DNA of 64,000 nt, taken from assembly GCF_003002955.1 (NCBI RefSeq), contig NZ_PVTJ01000013.1, positions 62,001-126,000 of the forward strand. The letters are read 5' to 3'. The position numbers and the translations under genes were made by a program. This document shows positions 49,881-57,380 of the stretch, in pieces. Source of the DNA: Glycomyces artemisiae (GTDB lineage: Bacteria; Actinomycetota; Actinomycetes; Mycobacteriales; Micromonosporaceae). The notes under the pieces were generated by a model, which was given only the letters and a program-made list of their open reading frames with translations, was not told the origin of the DNA and ran no database searches. Position 1 is the stretch's first letter. The number at the start of each line of letters is the position of its first letter.

Positions 49881-50091
49881 CGACTCGGGCCAGACGAACT
49901 GTGTCGAGTGCCGCCAGACCTGGCGGAAGAGTTCCCGGAGCAACAACACTTCCAACTCTGACTGTGTTGAGGCCCGGAACACGGCCGCCGGATTCCAGGT
50001 GCGGGACTCCAAGCTCGGGCATGACTCCCCGGTCTTCGACCTCGGCGCTGCCGACTTCACGAGCCTGCTCCGGGCCACGGGCCGCAGCTAA
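49840..50091 (+). CDS. DUF397 protein with internal duplication of its N-terminal motif
   Basis: 83 residues from ATG 49840 (GGAAGG upstream), overlapping the Scr1-like gene by 41 bases. The DUF397 core is TWRKSSRSNNTSNSDCVEAR, then AAGFQVRDSKLGHDSPVFDL and DFTSLLRAT. An extra copy of its first segment lies in front (SWRKSNRSSDSGQTNCVE), offset by exactly 21 codons (63 bases), so the gene carries a partial tandem duplication. DUF397 proteins partner with the DUF5753 regulator; the typical length is about 60-65 residues. Confidence 0.85.
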   Translation: MVEYTSWRKSNRSSDSGQTNCVECRQTWRKSSRSNNTSNSDCVEARNTAAGFQVRDSKLGHDSPVFDLGAADFTSLLRATGRS

Positions 50092-50110
50092 GGCCCCCAG
50101 ATTCGAACGG

Positions 50111-50131
50111 CCCCCGCGCTTCGCGCGGGGG
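50111..50131. terminator. Bidirectional hairpin terminator
   Basis: 9-bp stem CCCCCGCGC, TTC loop and complement, followed by CATTTTC on the plus strand; between the convergent DUF397 and ArsR genes. Confidence 0.85.
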
Positions 50132-50136
50132 CATTT

Positions 50137-50445
50137 TCAGTCTCCGAGGGCGAGGACCTGCTCTAGGAGCGGCTTCACGCGGTCGTCGGCTGCGACGTAG
50201 TAGACGAAGGTGCCTTCCCGACGCGTGGTGACCAGGCCCGCGAGGCGGAGCTTCGCGAGGTGCTGGCTGACGGCGGTGGGGCGGGCGCCGGTGAGGTCGG
50301 CGAGGCAGGCGACGTTCTCCTCGCCCTGGAGCAGCGCCCACATGAGCTTGAGGCGGGTCGGGTCGGCCAGGATGCGCAGCGCGTCGGCGGCGGCCTTGAC
50401 CTGGTCGTCGTCGGGCATGGTGAAGTTCGGCAGGCCCTCGTGCAT
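50137..50445 (-). CDS. ArsR/SmtB-family metal-sensing repressor
   Basis: 102 residues. The winged helix is ADALRILADPTRLKLMWALL, then GARPTAVSQHLAKLRLAGLV, TTRREGTFVYYVAADDRV. The typical CVC metal site of ArsR itself is not present (NVACLADL), so it is closer to the NmtR/KmtR/SmtB-type sensors, which bind Ni/Co/Zn through His and Asp near the termini (candidates: His2, His86-less; C-terminal Asp residues). It faces a P1B-4 ATPase gene over a short gap with a dyad, so it should release DNA when the exported metal is in excess. Metal not provable from sequence. Confidence 0.85.
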   Translation of the reverse strand: MHEGLPNFTMPDDDQVKAAADALRILADPTRLKLMWALLQGEENVACLADLTGARPTAVSQHLAKLRLAGLVTTRREGTFVYYVAADDRVKPLLEQVLALGD

Positions 50446-50465
50446 GTGGTCGAGCCTACCCGATC

Positions 50466-50493
50466 TTGCTATCTGCGTAATTGCGAATATACG
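50466..50493 (+). promoter_or_regulatory. Promoter with ArsR-type dyad for the metal ATPase
   Basis: TTGCTA (50466-50471), a 16-base spacer and TATACG (50488-50493). An imperfect dyad TATCTGCG (50470-50477)/CGAATA (50484-50489) overlaps it. The -10 ends 9 bases before the preferred ATG, suggesting a nearly leaderless mRNA. Confidence 0.55.
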
Positions 50494-50502
50494 ATGATGC
50501 GC

Positions 50503-52431
50503 ATGTTCGCTTCCATGTTCCGGCTGCCCGACGTGCGGTGGGCCGCCCTGGCGCTGGCCTGCTTCGGCGTCGGCGCCGCCGCCCAGTTCGCGGGCGCGCC
50601 CGCCTGGGCGTGGCTGCCCGCGTACCTCGCCTGCTACCTCGCGGGCGGCTGGGGCCCGGCGTGGGAGGGGATCAGCGCACTCGCCAAGCCGCGCTTCGAG
50701 GTCGACCTCCTCATGGTCATCGCCGCCGTCGCCGCGGCCGCGATCGGGCAGTGGTTCGACGGCGCTCTGCTCATCGTCATCTTCGCGACCTCCGGCGCCC
50801 TCGAAGCCGTGCTCACCGAGCGCACCGCCGACTCCGTGCGCTCCCTCCTCGAACACGCCCCCGACCGGGCCGTGCGCCTCAGCGACGGCCGCGAGGAGAC
50901 CGTGGACGCGGCCGACCTGGCCCCCGGCGACACCGTCCTCATCCGCCCCGGCGACCGCGTGCCCGCCGACGGCACGGTCACCGCGGGGGAGTCCGAGGTC
51001 GACGAGTCGACCCTCACCGGCGAGGCCCTGCCCGGCCGCAAGGCCGTCGGCGCGCAGGTCCTCGCGGGCACTGTCAACGGCACCGGCGCGCTTGAGGTCT
51101 GCGTGGACCGCGCCAGCGCGGACTCCGTGCTCGCCAGGGTCGCCCGCCAGGTCGAGGAGGCCTCGGAGGCGAAGTCCAAGACCCAGTTGACGATCGAGCG
51201 CGTCGAGCAGCCTTACTCGCTGATCGTGGTCGCCGCGACCCTCGCGCTCCTCGCGATCCCGCTGCTCACCGGGGCCGCGTTCGAGTCGACCCTGCTGCGC
51301 GCCATGACGTTCATGATCGTCGCCAGCCCCTGCGCGATCGTGCTCGCCACCATGCCGCCGCTCCTCGCGGCCGTCGCCCTCGCCGGGCGACGAGGCGTGC
51401 TCGTCAAGAGCGCCTTGATGATCGAGCGCCTCGCCGAGGTCGACCAGGCCGCCTTCGACAAGACCGGCACCCTCACCAACGGCCGCCCGCGCATCGAGCG
51501 CATCGAGGTTCTCGGCAGTGCGATCGACGGTGCTGTCGACGGCGACGGCGACGGCGGCCGTAGCGCCATCGACGGCGACGCCAGCGCCGGCGATGCGCGC
51601 CTGCGCCGCCTCGTCGCCGCCGCCGAGGCCCGCTCCGAGCACCCGTTGGGCCGCGTGCTCGCCGCGATCGGCGATGCGAACGGCGCCACGGACTTCCAAG
51701 CGGTGCCCGGCCGCGGCGTGCGCGCCCGCGTCGACGGCGCCGACGTCCAGGTCGGCCACCCGGTGCTCCTCGACGACGCCGAAGACGACCCCGCGGCCCG
51801 CCGCCTCGTCGCCGAGCTCGAATCGCAGGGCCTCACCGTCGCGGTCGCCGTGGCCGACAAGCGCCCGATCGGCGTCATCGGCCTCACCGACACCGTCAGG
51901 CCCGAAGCGGCCCAAGCGGTCGCCGCGCTCGAAGCGCGGCTCGGCTCCAGCGCCCGCCTGCTCACCGGCGACCACCCGGCCGCCGCCCGCCGCGTCGGCG
52001 CCGCGGTCGGCATCGACCGCGTCGACGCGACCCTCCTGCCCGGCGACAAGGCCGACCGGCTCGCCGGGACCCGCACCCTCTACTGCGGCGACGGCATCAA
52101 CGATGCCCCCGCCCTCGCGGCTTCGCACGTCGGCGTCGCCATGGGCGGGACCGCCTCCGACCTCGCCCTGCAATCGGCCGATGTCGTCCTGGTCGGCCAG
52201 CGCCTGACCGCGCTTCCGGCCGCGGTCGACCTGGCGCGCAAGGCGAAGCGCGTCGCCACCGCGAACCTCGTCTTCGCCGCCGCGGTGATCGCCGTCCTCG
52301 CGACCTGGGACCTCGTGGGCGACCTCCCGCTCGTCCTCGGCGTCGCCGGGCACGAGTTGTCGACAGTGATCGTGGGCCTCAACGGACTCCGCCTGCTCAG
52401 CGGCCGCCACTGGAAGGAGACGCGGGTCTAG
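50503..52431 (+). CDS. P1B-4-type metal-transporting P-type ATPase (CtpD/CtpJ-like)
   Basis: 642 residues, the size of P1B-4 enzymes, with no N-terminal HMA metal-binding domain and six core helices. Landmarks: TGE (172-174), the SPC transmembrane motif (ASPCAIV, 275-277), the phosphorylation site DKTGT (319-323), SEHPLG with the P1B His-Pro (380-381), CGDGINDAPAL, and late in the last helices VAGHELSTVIVGLNGLRLL. The HExST pattern is the P1B-4 signature (usually HEGGT) and differs from the Asp of zinc exporters, so Co(II), Fe(II) or Ni(II) export is likely. An Asp/Gly-rich insert lies at about 340-365. In-frame ATGs also occur at 50494 and 50497. Confidence 0.88.
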   Translation: MFASMFRLPDVRWAALALACFGVGAAAQFAGAPAWAWLPAYLACYLAGGWGPAWEGISALAKPRFEVDLLMVIAAVAAAAIGQWFDGALLIVIFATSGALEAVLTERTADSVRSLLEHAPDRAVRLSDGREETVDAADLAPGDTVLIRPGDRVPADGTVTAGESEVDESTLTGEALPGRKAVGAQVLAGTVNGTGALEVCVDRASADSVLARVARQVEEASEAKSKTQLTIERVEQPYSLIVVAATLALLAIPLLTGAAFESTLLRAMTFMIVASPCAIVLATMPPLLAAVALAGRRGVLVKSALMIERLAEVDQAAFDKTGTLTNGRPRIERIEVLGSAIDGAVDGDGDGGRSAIDGDASAGDARLRRLVAAAEARSEHPLGRVLAAIGDANGATDFQAVPGRGVRARVDGADVQVGHPVLLDDAEDDPAARRLVAELESQGLTVAVAVADKRPIGVIGLTDTVRPEAAQAVAALEARLGSSARLLTGDHPAAARRVGAAVGIDRVDATLLPGDKADRLAGTRTLYCGDGINDAPALAASHVGVAMGGTASDLALQSADVVLVGQRLTALPAAVDLARKAKRVATANLVFAAAVIAVLATWDLVGDLPLVLGVAGHELSTVIVGLNGLRLLSGRHWKETRV

Positions 52432-52851
52432 CGCGCGTGCTCGCGGCGCGGCACGATCGCGGTCGCCGCGAGCGCCGCCCGCGCCGCAGTCACTTCGGGG
52501 CTCGTGACGCCACAAGGCCGCCACGGGCGCCGCCCTCGCCGCGTGCGCTGCGCTCCCGCCCATCGGCCTCCAGACCGATCGCTCCGCCGTGGCCGTCCCG
52601 CTCGCCGCACCCCGTGCCGTCGCCGCCGCGCTCGGCGGCCCCGTCATCGCCCGCGCCGGGTCCGCGCCGGATGCGTTCCTCGCCACATTCCCGGTCACCG
52701 GCGCCCTCGCCGTCCTCGGCCGGCCCTGGCAACGAGCCTGCGCGCCCGCACTCGACGCCCCCGGGACTGGCAAGGCTGTCGCATGTGGCCCCTATGATGA
52801 CCGCCAACCCCTCCTGCCCGTCCCCCCGCACGAATCACGGAGCATCCGCCC
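52432..52851. other. 420-bp gap, no intact gene; Ala-rich remnant
   Basis: Holds no frame with a ribosome site. On the plus strand at about 52520-52790 one frame reads GLQTDRSAVAVPLAAPRAVA, then LGGPVIARAGSAPDAFLATF and PVTGALAVLGRPW, hydrophobic and membrane-protein-like, lacking a start and running out into the next promoter. It may be a decayed transporter fragment; no certain assignment. The last 60 bases must carry the promoter of the LppU-like gene. Confidence 0.35.
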
Positions 52852-53835
52852 ATGACCTACCCGCCCCCCGGCCCCTACGACCCCAACCAGGCCCAGGGCT
52901 ACCCCCCGCCCCCGCAGCCCGGTTCCGCCCCCCAGCCCGGCTTCGGCGCCCAACCGCAGCCCGGCGGCTACAGCGCCCCGCCCCCGCCCTACGGGACGAC
53001 CCCGCCCCCGCCGCCGCCCGGCTTCCCCGCGCCCCAGCAGCCCGGCCCCTACGGCGCGCCGCCGCCCATGCCCCCCGCGAACCGCGGCGGCGGCTTCATG
53101 GCGAAGGTCCTCAGCGTCATCGGCGTGATCGTCGTCGGCATCATCGTCGTGGTCGTCAAGGCCCTCATCCGCGACGCGGGCGACTCCAACGACACCAGCG
53201 ACGCCACCTCGACCGACAACGCCACCGACACCGTCCTCACCGACGAGCAGATGGAGGCCGCCGAGGCCGCCGAAGTCGGCGACTGCATGACCCAGGCGAC
53301 CGGCGGCACCGGCGACATGGTCGTCCCCTGCGACGACGCCACCGCGTTCTGGACCATCACCCTCGTCTCCGACGACTCCGGCGCCGAGGTCGACATGTTC
53401 GGCGACCTCTCCGACACCGCCGTCGCCGGCACCGTCTGCGGCGAGGAGTACCTCGGCTGGACCCCCGGCGAGCTGTGGAAGTCCTACCAGTACGTCTACA
53501 CCGAGGAGATCGAAGGACTCGGCGGCCCGGTCGACTACTTCTACTGCGTCGAGGCCATCGACAAGGAGGACGCCAACGGCGGCCGCCCCGTCACCCCCGA
53601 CTCCGGCGACTGCACCGACGGCAGCCTCCTCACCTTCGACTGCGCCAGCCCCTCCGCCACGTACGTGGTCGACGCCGTCGAGGTCTACAGCCCGCCGATC
53701 GACGAGCTCACCTTCGACTACACCACCGCCATCGGCGGCTGCCCCGACTCGGACTACTACGCCACCCCGGTCAGCGTCGAGGAGAACTTCACCAGCATGG
53801 TCTACCTCGCCTATTGCAGCAGCGACAACGTCTGA
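52852..53835 (+). CDS. LppU/SCO3897-like proline-rich membrane protein
   Basis: 327 residues. A Pro/Gln/Gly-rich cytoplasmic region fills about 1-80 (repeated PPP, QPQPGG), followed by one transmembrane helix (LSVIGVIVVGIIVVVVKALI, about 85-104) and an acidic extracytoplasmic part with two similar Cys-bracketed units, VGDCMTQATGG...VVPCDD and SGDCTDGSLLTFDC, each of the GDC type seen in LppU-like proteins. Function unknown; Pro-rich cytoplasmic tails of this kind bind partner proteins. Single gene. Confidence 0.72.
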   Translation: MTYPPPGPYDPNQAQGYPPPPQPGSAPQPGFGAQPQPGGYSAPPPPYGTTPPPPPPGFPAPQQPGPYGAPPPMPPANRGGGFMAKVLSVIGVIVVGIIVVVVKALIRDAGDSNDTSDATSTDNATDTVLTDEQMEAAEAAEVGDCMTQATGGTGDMVVPCDDATAFWTITLVSDDSGAEVDMFGDLSDTAVAGTVCGEEYLGWTPGELWKSYQYVYTEEIEGLGGPVDYFYCVEAIDKEDANGGRPVTPDSGDCTDGSLLTFDCASPSATYVVDAVEVYSPPIDELTFDYTTAIGGCPDSDYYATPVSVEENFTSMVYLAYCSSDNV

Positions 53836-53934
53836 CGCACCAGCGTCGAAGGGGGTGGTCCGCGGCTCGCGACGAGTCGCAGGCCACCCCCAAATCCGTT
53901 GCGGAGAACGCCCGCCGGACCGAATACTCAGGGC

Positions 53935-54762
53935 GTGCAGAACTACGGCGTCCTCGCGACCGACCTCGACGGCACCCTCCTCGACGACCGAAAACAGCTC
54001 TCCGAACGCAACCGCGCCGCCCTCCTCGCCGCCCGCGCGCAAGGCATCGCCGTGGTGGCCGTGACCGCCCGCATGCCCCGCGGCATCGACGCCATCCACG
54101 GCCTCGCCGAATCCGTCGACTACGCGATCTGCAACAACGGCGCGATCTTCTACGAACCCGCCACCGGCGCGATCGACCTGCGCCACACCATCCCCGCCCC
54201 CGACGTGATCGACCTCCACACCCGCGCCCGCAGCGCACTCCCGAATGCGCTGTTCATGATCGAGACCGGCACTGAGATGTTCGCCGAAGGCACCGACCCC
54301 GCGGCCCGCGCCTACTACGGCGAGCCCTGGCACGGCGTCGACGCCCTTGATGACGTCCTCGCCGACCTCGAAGGCGTCGTGGAATACCGGGTCCAGGACC
54401 AGTCCATGGACGGCCCGGCGATCCGCGCGGCCCTCGACGGCATCGAGGCCCCCGGGATGGTCCGGTGGGCATGGGGCAGCTACCCGGTCCTGGAGTACAA
54501 CGCCGAGACGGTGAACAAGGGCGCCGCGCTGGCCGAGTGGTGCGCCGAGCGGGGTTTCACGGCCGAGGCCGTGATCGCCTTCGGCGACATGCCCAACGAC
54601 GTCTCGATGCTCGCCTGGGCGGGCCGCTCGTACGCGATGGCCGGGGCGCCCGCCGACGTCGCCGCGGCGGCCGGTTTCCAGGCCGAGCCGAACCGGGACG
54701 ACGGGGTCGCGCAGGCGGTCGAGGCGCTCCTCCGCGGTCCGGAGCCCGTGCGCGCCGACTGA
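53935..54762 (+). CDS. HAD-superfamily Cof-type phosphatase
   Basis: 275 residues from a GTG. Motif I is VLATDLDGTLLDD with Asp10 and Asp12, motif II VVAVTARMP, motif III and IV lysine NKGAALAEW and the metal-binding GDMPNDVSMLAWAG. Cof-type HADs hydrolyse sugar phosphates and nucleotides. The -10-like AATACT (53923-53928) ends six bases before the GTG, so the transcript is probably leaderless, which supports this start over those further upstream. Confidence 0.87.
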   Translation: MQNYGVLATDLDGTLLDDRKQLSERNRAALLAARAQGIAVVAVTARMPRGIDAIHGLAESVDYAICNNGAIFYEPATGAIDLRHTIPAPDVIDLHTRARSALPNALFMIETGTEMFAEGTDPAARAYYGEPWHGVDALDDVLADLEGVVEYRVQDQSMDGPAIRAALDGIEAPGMVRWAWGSYPVLEYNAETVNKGAALAEWCAERGFTAEAVIAFGDMPNDVSMLAWAGRSYAMAGAPADVAAAAGFQAEPNRDDGVAQAVEALLRGPEPVRAD

Positions 54763-54780
54763 TCCTTGGCGGACAAGGGG

Positions 54781-54819
54781 ATCGGGCGGGACCCGGGTAG
54801 GAGTGAGGCCCCGCCCGAT
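54781..54819. terminator. Hairpin terminator after the HAD gene
   Basis: 10-bp stem ATCGGGCGGG (54781-54790) with complement at 54810-54819 and a 19-base loop, 18 bases past the stop. Confidence 0.6.
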
Positions 54820-55008
54820 GAAGGGCGTTCAGCCGCCGACGGAGCCGCCGTCCGCGGCCGGACGCCCTGATTGGGAGGTGGGCCTTGGGCCTAAAGACCG
54901 GGCCGTATACGCCGAGTACATGCGGCGCGGGCGCCGACCGAGCCCTGGCACCGCCCGCCTACCATCGGAGGCCCGACCAGATCCAGCCCGATGGGATGAT
55001 GTCGCACT

Positions 55009-55800
55009 ATGCCCGGTCAAACACACAGCGGTCACCGCATGGTGTCGCGCGTCGGCGCCGTCGTCGAGCCCGAGCACATGGCGGAGATCGTCCGCAAGAT
55101 GCGGATCATCGGCGCCAGCCTCGGGATCGCGCTCATCGCGGTATCCGTGGTCGTGCCGTTGATGAACGGCGGATTCGAGTGGACGGCCTACCACGGCTCG
55201 TCCTATCGCAGCAGCAGCGGGACCGGGTTGTCCTGGGAGGCCACGGGCCTCCTGGTCGGGGCCGTCTTCCTGGTCGGACCGCTCGCGACCGGATGGGCGT
55301 TCCGGCAGGGCGCCGGCGAGGTGCTCTATCTCGACGGGTCCCGCCTGACAGTGGTGCGGCCGGGGCGTCGCGCGCCCGAGGTCTTCGACCTCGCCCGCGC
55401 GCGGTCGGAGGTGCGGCTCGACAAGGTGCCCGGATCGAGCCCGGGCAGCGCGCAGGCGCGCGAGCAGGTCGGCAGCTACCGGCCGGTCCTGGTGCTGCAC
55501 AACGAATCCGGCCGCGAAACGGTCATCGAACTCGCGAACCAGCGTTCGCGGGCGATGCGCTTGAGGCATGAGACCCGGATGTTCGAGGCCGCCATGCGGG
55601 TCACGTTCGACCCGGCGGTCGAGCAGACTGCGGGCCAGCTGCGCACGGTCCTGCGCTGGACGAAGCTGCCGGTCATCCACGACGCCGCGCCCGACGCGAT
55701 CCCGGCGAGCCCGGCAGACGCGGACTCCGGGCCGATTCCGCGCACCCCGGTCATCGAGGGCGTCGAAGGGCCGGAGCTTGAGATCACGGGCCGCCGCTGA
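55009..55800 (+). CDS. Two-helix membrane protein of unknown function
   Basis: 263 residues. Two transmembrane helices (about 33-52 and 80-98) with a short Ser-rich extracytoplasmic loop between them (EWTAYHGSSYRSSSGTGLSW), then a soluble PH-like beta domain (EVLYLDGSRLTVVRPGRRAP onward) and a Pro/Asp-rich tail. Not recognised. A GATGAT box eight bases before the ATG is compatible with a leaderless transcript, but an in-frame ATG at residue 11 is also possible. Confidence 0.6.
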   Translation: MPGQTHSGHRMVSRVGAVVEPEHMAEIVRKMRIIGASLGIALIAVSVVVPLMNGGFEWTAYHGSSYRSSSGTGLSWEATGLLVGAVFLVGPLATGWAFRQGAGEVLYLDGSRLTVVRPGRRAPEVFDLARARSEVRLDKVPGSSPGSAQAREQVGSYRPVLVLHNESGRETVIELANQRSRAMRLRHETRMFEAAMRVTFDPAVEQTAGQLRTVLRWTKLPVIHDAAPDAIPASPADADSGPIPRTPVIEGVEGPELEITGRR

Positions 55801-55840
55801 GCGGTCCGGCGAACGCCGCCGCACTGGACGGCGCGACTGA

Positions 55841-55881
55841 GCCGACCGGTCCCGACTGCGCGGCAGCGGGGACCGGCCGGC
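55841..55881. terminator. Bidirectional hairpin terminator
   Basis: GCCGACCGGTCCC (55841-55853) pairs with 55869-55881 with one mismatch across a 15-base loop, between the convergent membrane-protein and GH43 genes. Confidence 0.65.
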
Positions 55882-55890
55882 CGTGTCAGG

Positions 55891-57366
55891 TCATTCCCCC
55901 GAAGGCGCGGCGATCACGACGCCGCTCGGGAGCGGCGTCCCGAAGTTCGGGGTGCCGTTCGCGTTCCAGGTGATCGGCTGGACCCGGGTCTGCCGGGTCG
56001 AGCCGCAGCCTTGGGACGAGGTGGTGTTGCCGTGGTAGACGAGCCACTCCTCCGTGCCGTCGGGCGAGGTGAAGAACCCGTTGTGGCCCGGGCCGAACAC
56101 GCCGCCGCCCTGCTGGAGGACCGGGGTCGCGGTCTTGGTCCACGACGACGCCGACAGCGGGTTCGAGCCGGTCAGTTCGAGCAGGCCGAGCTTGTAGTCC
56201 GGCGTGTTGCACGAGGACGCGGAGAACGTCACGAACGTGCGGCCGTTGTGCTGGAGCACCGCGGGCGCCTCGTTCGTCCTGCCGCCCTGGACCTCCCAGT
56301 TGTAGGTGGGCTGGGAGATGGTGACGTGCGAGCCGGTCACCGTCCACGGGTTGGACATCGCGGCGATGCGGATCGACTGGTCGGCGCCCACCCACTCCGA
56401 CCACATCAGGTAGAGCGAGCCGTTCAGTTCGAGGTACGAGCCGTCGATGTTCCACTGGTTCGGCAGCGGCGTCCCCATGAACTCATACGGCCCCATCGGG
56501 GTCGAGGAGGTCGAGCGGAGCACGTGGAGCTTCTGGCCGTCGAAGTTCGTCTGCGAGTTCCCCGAGGTGTACATCAGGTACCAGGTGCCGCCGATGCGGT
56601 GGAACTCCGGCGCCCAGTGCGAGCAGCAGCGGCTGGCGGTGCCGCTGTCGTTCCACACGACCGAGTCCGCGGCCGTCTTGAGGCCGTTGAGCGTCGTGGC
56701 GCGGCGCATCGTGACCGTGGAGTCCCAGGTCGTGGTCGACATGTAGTAGTAGCCGTCCCAGTACTCGATCCACGGGTCGGCCCCGTTGTCGCGCAGCGGG
56801 TTCGAGACCGTGGGCTCACCGGAGGCGGGGACCGCGGCGAGGCGCCACTTCTGGGCGTTCAGGCCGTTGTAGGTGTACTGCGAGATCCGCGCTCCGGCCG
56901 AAGTGGACCACTCCCACAGGTCGAGGGCCTTGCCGGAGAACCGGTTGATGAAGCTGAAGGTGCCGTCGGCGTGCTCGGTGACCGACCACTGCTGGTTGGT
57001 GCCGCCGAGGTCGGTCCACTGGGCGATCGTGGCGCCGTCGGCGGCGTTCCACTCGTAGACCTCCAGCACCTGGCCGGAGTGCCGGGCCTCGATCTTGTAG
57101 TAGCCGCCGCCGACCGACACGAACCGGAACTGCTGGCAGGTGCACTGGTTCGGCGTGTACTGGTTGAGGAGGGCCCCGGCCGTGGTCGAGGCGTTCTGGA
57201 TGTCGAGGGCGAGCCCGGAGTGGGCGCTCGTGACGGTGAACCAGGTGTTCGTGGTGATGGCGGCCTTGGCCGGGGTCGCCGTGGCGACCGAGAGGCCGAA
57301 GGCCGCGAGGGCCGCGATTATCGCGGTCGCGAGCAGGGCCCGGCCGCGAGTGAGGGTCGTGGACAT
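55891..57366 (-). CDS. Secreted GH43 arabinofuranosidase-like enzyme with N-terminal ricin CBM13
   Basis: 491 residues. Signal peptide to about residue 36 (ATPAKAA), a ricin-type CBM13 (about 38-178) with three QxW-like repeats (QQFRFV, NQQWSV, AQKWRL), and a GH43 five-bladed propeller (about 185-488) starting SNPLRDNGADPWIEYWDGYY with catalytic base Asp197, WNIDGSYLELNGSLYLMWSE (second Asp) and RTNEAPAVLQHNGRTFVTFS (Glu acid). The HWAPEFHRIGGTWYLMYTSG blade is typical of alpha-L-arabinofuranosidase or exo-arabinanase GH43 subfamilies. Fourteen bases after the endo-arabinanase gene, so co-transcribed. Confidence 0.87.
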   Translation of the reverse strand: MSTTLTRGRALLATAIIAALAAFGLSVATATPAKAAITTNTWFTVTSAHSGLALDIQNASTTAGALLNQYTPNQCTCQQFRFVSVGGGYYKIEARHSGQVLEVYEWNAADGATIAQWTDLGGTNQQWSVTEHADGTFSFINRFSGKALDLWEWSTSAGARISQYTYNGLNAQKWRLAAVPASGEPTVSNPLRDNGADPWIEYWDGYYYMSTTTWDSTVTMRRATTLNGLKTAADSVVWNDSGTASRCCSHWAPEFHRIGGTWYLMYTSGNSQTNFDGQKLHVLRSTSSTPMGPYEFMGTPLPNQWNIDGSYLELNGSLYLMWSEWVGADQSIRIAAMSNPWTVTGSHVTISQPTYNWEVQGGRTNEAPAVLQHNGRTFVTFSASSCNTPDYKLGLLELTGSNPLSASSWTKTATPVLQQGGGVFGPGHNGFFTSPDGTEEWLVYHGNTTSSQGCGSTRQTRVQPITWNANGTPNFGTPLPSGVVIAAPSGE

Positions 57367-57380
57367 GGGTCGCTTTCCGT

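Noticed and set aside
50137-52773. An 878-residue minus-strand frame opposite the metal ATPase
   Set aside because: Only its last 102 residues (the ArsR protein) are real; the rest is antisense low complexity.
54818-55162. Plus-strand frame starting MKGVQPPTEPPSAAGRP
   Set aside because: Its ATG sits inside the HAD-gene terminator stem and the latter half is Ser/Arg shadow of the membrane-protein gene.
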